Below are positions 9,836 to 21,153 of a stretch of DNA of 64,000 bases, piece after piece. Position numbers and translations under genes: made by a program. The notes under the pieces are model-generated. The model was not told the DNA's origin and ran no database searches. It saw only the letters and a program-made list of their open reading frames with translations. Numbering within the stretch: the stretch's first letter is position 1; each line of letters starts with the position of its first letter. Source of the DNA: Kwoniella bestiolae CBS 10118 (taxonomy: Eukaryota; Basidiomycota; Tremellomycetes; Tremellales; Cryptococcaceae). Location of the stretch: positions 1,426,001 to 1,490,000 of the forward strand of contig NC_089246.1 of assembly GCF_000512585.2 (NCBI RefSeq). Reading direction: 5' to 3'.

Positions 9836-10895
9836 CTACCCATCCCTTTGGTCCTTGGCATCGGAAAGGAGTTTCGCTTGCTTCCTCTCCTTCAGATTGA
9901 GAGATTCAACGGCGGAGTGGTGGAAGGAGAGTTGGATAGCCATTCGAGAGTTGAAGTTGGCGATGGCTTGTTGGAGATCGCCATCAACCTTCTCGACGGC
10001 ATCCTATGTGAGAAGAACGAGTCAGCGCTGAACATGTTATTGTTGGTCAACTCACCTTGGTATTGGTGATGGTGGAACGTAGCCCCTCGTTCTCCTCCTT
10101 GAGCTTACGGTTAGCATCGGTCACTTCGTTTTTCTCATTACGAAGTGATGATGTTATCCTTCGCTCCTGTTCGAGCTGTTGCTCGGCCTTCTTCTTCTTC
10201 TTTTCCAACAATTGCATCTCAGTAGCGTGGGGGCGTTGTTGGTCTTAAGCTGGGACGCGAATTGGTTGAGGGGGTTTTGGAAGTGGGTTTGAGTGGTCTC
10301 AAGGGATTCCTGGACTAGGTGTATGATATATCAGCTAACGTATATCATCGCAGCTGGGTATTTCGCACTCACCGTCATGTCACTCTTCTCTTTCTCAATG
10401 GCATCATTCTTCTCTTTCAACGACTGGATCTGAGCTTGACGTTGTCGTATCTCTTCATTGCGAAGATCGATGGTACTTTGGAAGGCGGTAGCTTTGGCCG
10501 CCTCGGCACTGGTCTCCCCTCTCAAAGCGATGATCTTCTCTTCTAGATTCTCCTGCAAGGTGGTACCATTAGACGTTGGCAAATATGTCTTTTGATGGAG
10601 AGAAAGTGCGACTTACAATAGTTGCGAGGTGAACGTGAACCTCCTTCGATACTCTCTCCTTCTCTCTACCTGCTACAGCTGCTTCGTTGGCAGCTTGTTC
10701 CTGTAAGGAATGAGCGTCAGCCTCGATATGACCAGAGAGGAGAGAGAGTCTTACCTTGAGTTCGGATAATTCTTGATGTGCAGACGCAACATCTTGTTTA
10801 TGGGCTATTAAGGTTTGTAGCTCGGCTACTTTGGCAGTAGCTTCTTCGCTGACGGTTCGGTATTGGTTGGCGAGAGTTTCATATTCCTTGTTGTG
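9836..10895 (-). pseudogene. Coiled-coil protein gene with a frameshift and no visible start
   Basis: At least five in-phase exons encode an almost uninterrupted heptad-rich coiled coil: NKEYETLANQYRTVSEEATA, EQAANEAAVAGREKERVSKE, ENLEEKIIALRGETSAEAAK, QAQIQSLKEKNDAIEKEKSD, then EMQLLEKKKKKAEQQLEQER and IANFNSRMAIQLSFHHSAVE, ending KDQRDG-stop. Two defects are visible. In the fourth exon the frame breaks at a run of five C residues (GGGGG on the plus strand, 10229-10233): one more C would keep the coil open, but as written it reaches a stop soon after. No upstream exon provides an in-frame ATG; the only candidate donor, near 10987, leads back to a stop. It may be a decayed gene, or a functional one with a base-call error and an unseen first exon. 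I do not recognise the family. Confidence 0.6.
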
Positions 10896-11970
10896 CTGAA
10901 CGCAGCAAGTGAAAAAGAAAGAACAAACAAGACAATAGGATAGGAAAAGGAAAGCTGATTATATACATATTCATTACTGCATACCTTCCTTGGTACTCGT
11001 CACAGTGTAGTACAATAAGACCACCACCATCATCAGATACCACCTGCCAGATCAAACAGAATGATACGATGGGCGCTACCCTCCTTTCGCTGGTGCGAGC
11101 TAGTTGCTACTGTAGTCAGATCCAATTCAATTTTTAGCCCAAAGGACCCTCTCCCATTCGCTTACATACATCCTTTGAGGGTTCTCACCATGGATGATGT
11201 GATGGGAACTGATGATTTTGATGGGGAAATGGAGATGCCTTGGCTTGGAAGCCGAACAACGGTGATCATAGCGCTCACACATATTATTAGCACAGTGTAA
11301 TGATGATCCTTCCCCTCAATCAATTGTTTCCACTTGATCATAGTGGCGCAGCTGACCTCGTGTTCGGGTGGGAGGATCGGCTGAATGCGTCATTCATAAT
11401 GTCCGAAGACTACTATATCGTGCAACTAAATTAAGGTCCGTGCCACCTCAACTGACGACATTGCTATGGTGAGATTCACAGAAAGGATGGTCGAGTACAA
11501 TACCTCTCGTCAGCTCAAAGTCCAACATCACTGATTGAGCCGATCATAAACATGCGTGAACCAACGAGTCAGCCAGTCATCAACCAGATGATCATGTATG
11601 ACATGCTTTGGGTCTTTCGTATGATCATTCCAGCCCCTTCATTAGTCAATCTTGAATCAACATGAGAGTGATCGAAATGTCTCGACTTTTCATGACGAGC
11701 GCACATCCCTTTAGCACAGTGACGAGAGTCCGACCATCTAGAACAAGAAGCCGAGTGTACTAAGACACGTTTCCAGATACAGATGAAGAGAAGACCAAGT
11801 TCACCTTTCATGTATCGGATGAAAGGATGTATGCACTTTTCGAGTCGATAAATCCTAGAATGTGTAGGGTATAGAAAGGTGAATGGTCCGTGCGCCTGAC
11901 TGATTTGCCACTCCCCCTATGCTAACATCAACATCGTCAACAATCTTTGCAAAATAAGCACATTCGGAAC
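10896..11970. other. Intergenic region with hairpin repeat copy 5
   Basis: About 1.1 kb between the broken coiled-coil gene and cluster gene D. It holds hairpin repeat copy 5 and no convincing coding sequence. It may include an unrecognised first exon of the coiled-coil gene (tentative donor near 10987). Confidence 0.45.
11136..11183. repeat. Hairpin repeat copy 5
   Basis: Begins AGCCCAAAGGACCCTC, has TTCGCTTACA internally and ends ACATCCTTTGAGGGTTC. It is the shortest copy but keeps the cleanest outer arms. Left and right ends closely match copy 3. Confidence 0.75.
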
Positions 11971-12670
11971 ATGTCTGACAACGAACAAATGACCAACGAT
12001 TCTAAAGGGAATCCAAGTTTCTTAACTAACACCAGTGGGTATCGCATGCCCAGATCCTGAACACGGTGACTCAAATTGAATGCGAAGTGATTTTGATTGA
12101 TGACTAACGCCGATCTCTTATCCTGCTACATCAGATACTGCTGTTACCAACCCCTCCTCAGCTGACGGTGAGTCTCATTTCCTTACATAGAAGTCCAGAT
12201 TCTCATGTACGGTGTTATAAGCTGACATGCTAGTCTTAGATTACTACTTGCTAAACAGCTTGAACGACCCGGGACTCCCCGCAGCTTTAGCCTCGGGCAA
12301 TGCTGATCAGATCGACGAGGCGACGAACACCTTGGTCTTAGATATCCGAAGTAAGATGGCGAGGGACGCGATCGAACAGAGATTGGCGGATTTGGAATGG
12401 GAACAGAGAAGTACTGCTGCGTCCAAGTCTACAGGCAATACCTCGTCTCGTAATGCTCAATCATCTACAAGGGGTGATTACAAGGATGAAACTGCTCCTG
12501 CGATTACAGATGATGGATATGCCGAGCAGCTTCGGGCAGAAGGCAAAGGTATGACCTTCTATGAGGCCATGGGGGAGATTGAAAGAACTCATGGGCCTAT
12601 GGGACGCATGAACGAGGGTATCATGCTGCAAGCAATGAAACAATTGGAAGAGGAGGATAAGGCGCAATGA
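11971..12670 (+). CDS. Small unrecognised protein, cluster gene D (paralogue of gene E)
   Basis: Three exons (11971-12034, 12135-12167, 12234-12670) give 177 residues. The N-terminus MSDNEQMTNDSKGN resembles genes A and E. The core LPAALASGNADQIDEATNTL lines up with the gene E segment AAALSGDTDRITRATHALTQ (shared pattern AA.xSG..D.I..AT..L). The C-terminus is helical and methionine-rich (GPMGRMNEGIMLQAMKQLEE). Around the stop codon, genes D and E are nearly identical at DNA level (GATRAGGCGCRATGAGCGG), and similarity resumes in the 3' flank (ACATGAAACRRATGGGTATG). That is direct evidence of a fairly recent tandem duplication. No signal peptide, membrane span or known domain. Confidence 0.8.
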
Positions 12671-13251
12671 GCGGCCCGATGATGTTTTCAAGTCACGTAC
12701 ATGAAACGGATGGGTATGTATATCTTAGGTATATTGCAATGTTCGTTCATCAAATCTATGAAAGGCATGCAGCATGAAGTCTATCGCAAATTCCGCTATT
12801 CTGTTGGGAGATGATGAGAATCCCATTGGTGAGTGAAGGATCACGTCAGCTCCCACATTCATTTTTTGCTCCATATAACACTATCCTTCCTCGTCATGTT
12901 TCAACTGTCTCGAATGATCTTTCCGGTCCAGGCCATTCGTTGGTCCAGGCAGCACATCTTCCGACTACAGGAAAGCCAGTCATGAGTCCGGAGTGTCGTT
13001 CACGAGCGACGTTCCTGTAGCGCCGAGATGAGCGGATGTGTGATATGTACTTCTGTGATCTGGACCCAAGCATCTGGAGTCTCAGTCCGATTGTAGATGT
13101 ACCTTCCACGACATGTTCGAGTCGTGGAGAAGACCCAGATTTGAACTGATATAAAAGGGTACATACAGCAGGGTGAATTTGCTTTCCCCATCGAATCGAC
13201 CCGACTCAACATCCAATTCTATTCTATTTGTCATTACCTTAATCTGACACA
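12671..13251. other. Intergenic region between cluster genes D and E
   Basis: About 580 nt. The first ~80 nt are the 3' flank shared with gene E. A TATA-like gatataaaag lies near 13148, about 100 nt before the gene E start, and is a plausible core promoter. Nothing else is recognised. Confidence 0.45.
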
Positions 13252-13826
13252 ATGCCCAAAGGGAAAGAGACCAACGATACTTCCTTTACCAAGACTGACA
13301 ATTCAGGTACTACTGAGTCACAAGGTATGGTTGTATTCGTTCACCTTTCATTCGTTCTGTCTGTGCTGATCGACATGTTTTAGATGGTGACACCACAAGA
13401 TCTCGACTCAAGGCGGAATTTGACGCAGCTGCTCTATCTGGCGATACCGACCGCATCACCAGGGCAACGCATGCCCTTACACAGCACATGTACCCCAGAA
13501 CGATCACCGAAGAGATCAGAACGAGCGATGAAGACGAGTTTAAGCGAAGGACCGGACTGAATTACACCACTGTCAAGTCAAGACTCCAAGGTGACACTAG
13601 ACCCGCTACTTCCCAAAAATCAAGAGAATATGGCTCTGGAAACGAAAACAACGCGCCCAACAATTCCAATATCGAAGACGGCGACCGTTGGACATTTGGC
13701 CCTCAAGATGAGGACGTGAAGGAATTACTGCAAAGTCATTCACCTGCCGAGGTCATGGCGATCATCACGCTGGGTCTGATGCAGGAGGATCCGGAACCAT
13801 CGCAAGGTCTTGATGAGGCGCGATGA
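13252..13826 (+). CDS. Small unrecognised protein, cluster gene E (paralogue of gene D)
   Basis: Two exons (13252-13324 and 13384-13826) give 171 residues. The start MPKGKETNDTSFTKTDNSG resembles genes A and D. The core AEFDAAALSGDTDRITRATH matches gene D in pattern. The rest is polar and probably disordered (SQKSREYGSGNENNAPNNSN), ending with the helical segment SPAEVMAIITLGLMQEDPEP. Both genes have a phase-1 intron after a short Ser/Thr/Asn-rich first exon. The 3' end is convergent with NCS6 and only 85 nt from its stop. Function unknown. Confidence 0.8.
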
Positions 13827-13911
13827 GCGGTATGTCATATCTCTTGCTCCCATACATGAAACAAATGGGTATGCATGTGCTGGGTATATTATGTCCTCTA
13901 TGATATAGTAT

Positions 13912-15842
13912 CTACTTGATTTCGATCGCCTGGACAGCCTTTTCGATCCCTTCTGCAGGTTGGGACGCACCAACGTTACTATAACGTTCGAACATCGGGA
14001 TTGTACGATGTCCCGTCGGCGCGTTCGAGGAGTTCGCTTGGGTTTGGCGCTGGGATTCATCATACATCAGTAATTGTCAGCAGGTGATATGTCAGCACTT
14101 ACCAGAGCAGACCTGTCTAACCCAGCTTCCAAGCCTTCCAACAAAGCGCAGGCTTTCTGTGAAGTCGACATGATCAGCTACAATATTTCTGTGGACTTGT
14201 CCGCTAGCTGACTTACGCAAAGATCGTTCGAGGAGATATACCCGCATCTCAAGCAGGTCTCTGTGGTTTAAGTCAGCTCTATCGACGTATGCGTTTTGTG
14301 TAGGGGTGACAGGGAGAGGAGAGCAGAGAAGAGGGGAGGAGAAGAGAGGAGAGGGGAGGAGAGGGGAGGAGAGGGGAGGGGAGGAGAGGATGAAGAAGAG
14401 AAGGGGAGGAGAAGAGCGGGGGAAGAGAAAACAACGAGGAGGGATAGGGGAGTGTAACATAAGGAAAGGAAGGGCATGGGGCGAGCGGGGGAGAAGGCTG
14501 GAGAATTGATGAAAAGGGAAGATGGGAAGATGGGAGGATGGGAAGAGGGAAGGAGGGTGAAACAGGAGATAGGTAGAGGAGAAGGGGGTGGGCGAGAGGC
14601 AAGGCGAGATAGGGGAGGGAGATAGGAGAAACGAAGGACAGATGCGAAGCGGAGCGAGGGTGAAAAACAGAGTAGAAACGAGACCCACGCATAGCTTTCA
14701 TCCCCTTCTGCACACTCTGTTCCAACTGGAATGATTCTCCCGAATGAATGATATCTACTATCGCACTTGGTCGGATCGCTTCGAGGTCTTTGAGGAATAC
14801 TCGAGCGTGGCCACGGTAGGCTAATGATATCAGCGAGGGTCATGGCCGTATGAACTCACCATCTGGAGAATAGATGCATTCGGTGGAAAAGTAAGTGAGT
14901 TTCTTGAAGTAGGCGTACCTGCTTGGATGTCAGCGTCATTCTTGAAGGGTAGAAGGTAGCTTACATGACGATCTCCTTTTCGTAAGCGTATTTGAAAGGT
15001 TTACTCCTCTTGATAGTATCTTCACTTTGGGTGGTAACGGCGGTACATCGTCCGAGACGGGCGATGTCTCCTCGCATGACTAGATGTTCGGTCAGCTGTG
15101 ATGAGTAAAGGAGTGAGAAGTAGACTTACTGTTCATGAGAACGGTCTCAGCGATATCATCCGCATTATGTCCTGTGACTATATGGTCTACACCTAGTTGG
15201 GCCGCTCCTCTATCTAATGCTTGTCGTCTGAATACACCGCAAAATGTGCCTGCGACATGGTATTAGCTCGAGCAACTTCAAAAGAAAACTTAGCTTACAG
15301 TTATTTCGTCTTCCGACTTGCTCAACGATCTTATCCATTGTCCAGCCGTACAACTCGTTATACGAGAGTATCTTGAGGGGTAGTCCATACTCAATTTGAT
15401 TCTGCTTAACAGTCTATACGAGGAGTAAGCTGGTTGTCCTGAAAAGAGAAACAAGGCTAGCTCACCTCCAACGAATCATCTCTATACCCTGTGATACCCT
15501 CATCGATAGAAAGTAAGAACAGGTCCAATCCGTAGTGGTATCGTTTGTTCAGTACCGATAGGACGTGAGCCAGCACGGTAGAGTCTATAACAATCAGATC
15601 AGCAAAAACGATTCGGCAACGATGCATCGATCTCACTCAAACGCCCACTCACCCTTCCCACCACTTGCACCTATCGCTACCTTCTCCCCTCTCTCGAATA
15701 TCCCTTTCCCCTCAACAATAGTGTTATGAACCTCCGTCTCGAACACCTCGAAGAAACAATCCTTACAAACTTGTTGGCCTGTTTTCGGCCTTTTCACCAG
15801 AGCCCTGGCGGTATGGCATAGCGAGCAGGGTGTGGGCGGCAT
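13912..15842 (-). CDS. NCS6: Cytoplasmic tRNA 2-thiolation protein Ncs6/Ctu1
   Basis: Catalytic subunit, with Ncs2, of the enzyme that thiolates wobble U34 of tRNA-Lys, -Glu and -Gln, using sulfur from Urm1. The N-terminus MPPTPCSLCHTARALVKRPK carries the first zinc cysteines, followed by CKDCFFEVFETEVHNTI. The ATP-binding PP-loop is GASGGKDSTVLAHVL, spanning the first intron. Downstream are YGWTMDKIVEQVGRRNNCTF, CGVFRRQALDRGA and GHNADDIAETVLMN. The C-terminal zinc module is TCLRCGYISSNDLCKACALL. The product ends AEGIEKAVQAIEIK. An unusually long 428-nt intron (14261-14688) holding a polypurine tract separates the adenylation domain from this module. Divergent from the 714-residue unknown at 16144. 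Confidence 0.94.
14308..14660 (+). repeat. Long polypurine tract in an NCS6 intron
   Basis: About 350 nt of nearly uninterrupted G/A on the plus strand (repeating GGAGAGGGGAGGAGA units, including a 14-nt block in tandem), with only scattered pyrimidines. On the NCS6 sense strand it is a polypyrimidine run filling most of a 428-nt intron. Open frames here are low-complexity artefacts. Confidence 0.9.
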
Positions 15843-16143
15843 GTTGTGTCGGTAGTGTATCCGATATTAAATGCTCAACTGAGATTATCAGATTATGGAG
15901 ATGAAAAAGTGAAATACGAAAACATCGATTGGGTGGCAAATATATGTACAGTCAGAAGGTTTATCGGTTAGGCTTGGGTCAAGGGGACTAACTGCGCGCC
16001 TACTTTTAGGCAGATCCGGTTGTATGGATATCCCTTCTCCACTTGCTAGTGTTACCGGATCACCTTTCAACTCAACATCAATACTACTCTTCTTTCTCTT
16101 CTTCCTCCTCTTAACTACACATCATACCTGCACCGACCACACC

Positions 16144-18442
16144 ATGACCGACCCTCCATCCTCCAAGACCCACGACACGGGGCAGAAAGACGCACCCCTG
16201 CCATCCGAAAGTACCCCATTCACGTTCACCTGCAAATGCCTCAACTTGAAGGTGAACGGGAGAATAGCGAAAGAAGACGAGAAGAGGGTGGAGAAGGAGA
16301 GTAGGGATAGTATCAAGGTGTATTTGTCAGTTGGCGGGGAGGTAGTGGTGAGCTAGGCTTGGCAGATATGCGCGACTGAAGCTGACGATATCATAGAAAC
16401 TCGGCGGATATGTCACATACGACCAAGATGTCTTCCGAGAAGACGATAACGCAATGGAGCAGGAGGGAGATATCCTCGGACCATCATGGAGGATATGTTG
16501 GTTGTGCGATGTGAAATGCTACGAGGCTGAAGGAAAAGCGAAAGGCGACGAGGCAGCGCAGGAGGAATGGGTGAGGGTAGATTTGGGAAGTGGGATATTT
16601 GTGAGTTCCGCGTGAGATTGACAGAGCTAAAATCATTTTAGTATGGAGACAACCTCGACACCGAATCAAACCTCCTCTCATTCTCCAAGATACGACTAGA
16701 TCACCCCAAATCATCGTCAAACTTCGGACGACCCCCTTCCAACTCCACTCCCAATCCCTATCCCGCACCCAACTCCACACCCGATCCGCATCATTTGATC
16801 CCACCACCCCACGACCCCTTCTTCCTCCCTCCTCCGTTCATACCCAATAACCCGCATCTACGAGATCTATGCGATAACGCGGGCGACTACCTCAAAGATG
16901 CGCACAAGAAGCTGGAAGATGAAGTGAGGAGATATATCTCGTCCAAGACGCAGGAGATGCGAGACTTGGAGGAGAAAGTACGAGGCGAGGTGGAGATGCT
17001 GTGGGAAAAATACAAGGAGGGCCCAGGGAAGGGAGATGTCCTCGAGCAATCGAGGAGCGCTAGTACCTCGCGAGGGGGCGATGTCAGCCGTCCGATGTCC
17101 AAAGACCGATCGGTACCCTCAGACGATAATCCTCTCGCCAAAGTTTCGACCTCTCCTTCCGTGAATCCGCCCAGCGCCTCGCTTCTTGCTCAGTCTCTTT
17201 CCGCTAATGCGTTCTACGCCCCACCTCCGAGTACTGCTCCGCCTGATCTCAAAGACGAGATCAACAAGACCCTTGACCAAGTGGCCAACACATACAACAA
17301 ACGAGATGACAGCAGAGCAGTGGCTATGAGCTACGTATTTAGTAGTCTCGCGGATCATATGGGCGGTGCCAGTGTAGGCACAAGTCAACGAAGGAGACGA
17401 AGCTCGTCGAAGTCCAATGGGGAAGTACCCGCGGACAAAGATAGTTGGATAGATGAGGAACGTGCGACCCTGAGGGCAAGTAACGACGGTAGGATGTCTG
17501 CGGTGGAAGAGGAAGAAGGCGAGGGTAGAACGCCGAGACCTGCTCAGGTCAGACAGCTGCGTGATGAGAAGGAGGCGAAGGGTAAAGGGAAGGGGAAGGT
17601 TACGTTTGAAGAGCCTGAGGGGAAAAGTGAGGTGGGGTCAGCGGAAGTCGAGGGTGAGTAATAGCTCGATCTAACATTATTTTTAGATACATTTGCTTAC
17701 TCTGATGACTACTCCAGACACCGTATTCGACATGGAGATGGACGATCATCATCCTCCTCGACCTCAGTCCTCGTCATTCCCACCTGAGAAGCTTGCCAAA
17801 TTACCTATCTCACGAACACGGAACATCGTCGAAGCGAATCTCTCACGAACCTTTGCCGCTGACGCCCCATCCCATCGAGCCGCATGGAGACGTATCGAAG
17901 AGAATGGGTCGATGTACGCCACCCTCCGTCGAGGCTCTAGCTCGTCAGAGGATGACGAGGGAGTGGAGGACGAAAGTGGAATATCAAAATTAGCAATGTC
18001 GATGCCCATGGCCATTCATCTGCCCAAGTCTCGAACTAGGCATGAATCAGTCACCGAGTTGGAGAGGAAAACTTCGTTATCTGATAAACATGGGATGTTG
18101 GTGCCCCCCTTACTCAAGGCGATGCGACAGAGAGGGATCGAACAGAATTCGTTAGGTCTATCATCGCCCCGGGGTAGAACGCAAGGAAATAGGAAGAGTT
18201 CGAGATCTGCGTCAGTGTCGAGGGAACGAGAACAGATGCAGTCGTATAAGAATGATCCGGGGGCTTTGTACGAGAGCTTAGGAGATGAGTGCGATGATGA
18301 AGAGGGGGAGAATGGGGGAGATGAAGGCACGTTGAGGGATAAGGGGTTCGTACCGCCTCATGTGCTTGCTAGGAAGAATGAGAAGGATAAGGAGAGGGAA
18401 GAGCTGCCGGATGTGGGGTGGAGGAGTCTGGTGTCGAGTTAG
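16144..18442 (+). CDS. Unrecognised 714-residue protein, mostly disordered
   Basis: Four exons (16144-16347, 16397-16600, 16642-17653, 17718-18442) join in frame. The N-terminal ~150 residues look folded (STPFTFTCKCLNLKVNGRI, then GPSWRICWLCDVKCYEAE). A Pro/Asn-rich linker follows, then a helix (NAGDYLKDAHKKLEDEVRRY), then Ser-rich basic and acidic low-complexity sequence. The last third contains SRTRNIVEANLSRTFAADAP and a conserved-looking tail, DKGFVPPHVLARKNEKDKER, ending GWRSLVSS. I do not recognise the family. The start at 16144 is chosen because the upstream in-frame ATG at 16024 would add a pyrimidine-rich hydrophobic stretch that looks like a 5' leader. A secreted or membrane-anchored form from 16024 cannot be excluded. 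Confidence 0.75.
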
Positions 18443-18873
18443 GCTTGGGCTCAGGATGGACAATAACAACTATTGGACGTGGGATTAGTGGAGGAGAGCA
18501 AAGTGATCATCACCTGGAGTAGTATCGGTCGAATTGAAATGGGGATAAAGGGACTTCCAATCAGACGTTGTATAGTACCGCACGAATAAACATTTTCTGC
18601 TTCTCCTATCTAATATCACAAGCCAAGTCGACTACAAAATCAAGTAAGGTTTCCATGTTACATATCTCATGCATGTCATATATCAGATGCTACAATAAAT
18701 GCTATAATGATACATCACTGTTATTTTGGTAGAAGTGTGCCTGGGTGAAACGGTATGACGCGGTTATCACCAAACTACAAAAGTTGACTTTGAGCTTTTC
18801 CTTTCTTCTTCTGCTTTTTTCTTGATATCTCAACTACCGATATCCTCAGAGATCAACATCGCTGATACTCGGA
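18443..18873. other. Intergenic region upstream of the HAD hydrolase
   Basis: About 430 nt in tandem orientation. It is AT-rich, with a pyrimidine stretch (ttcctttcttcttctgc) just before the next gene, as expected for a promoter. No gene seen. Confidence 0.4.
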
Positions 18874-21005
<2,132 letters not shown>

Positions 21006-21153
21006 AGTAAATTGATTCGTTGCATTTGGATTTGTTCTTTAGATGATATACTTTGAATAATGCTGAGTGAGTAGAATTGCGAGCAAGTAGAATTTGAATA
21101 TAGATTGTCTGTGGCATTTTGCATTTGTTTATAGATGATACATGTGTAATGCA

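Noticed and set aside
14092..14843. Several 140-200 residue Ser/Pro/Leu-rich frames on the minus strand
   Set aside because: They are read through the polypurine-tract intron of NCS6; low complexity and no conserved motif except where NCS6 exons overlap.
16024..16143. Upstream in-frame ATG giving a hydrophobic N-terminus for the 714-residue protein
   Set aside because: The stretch is pyrimidine-rich and looks like a 5' leader; kept as an alternative only.
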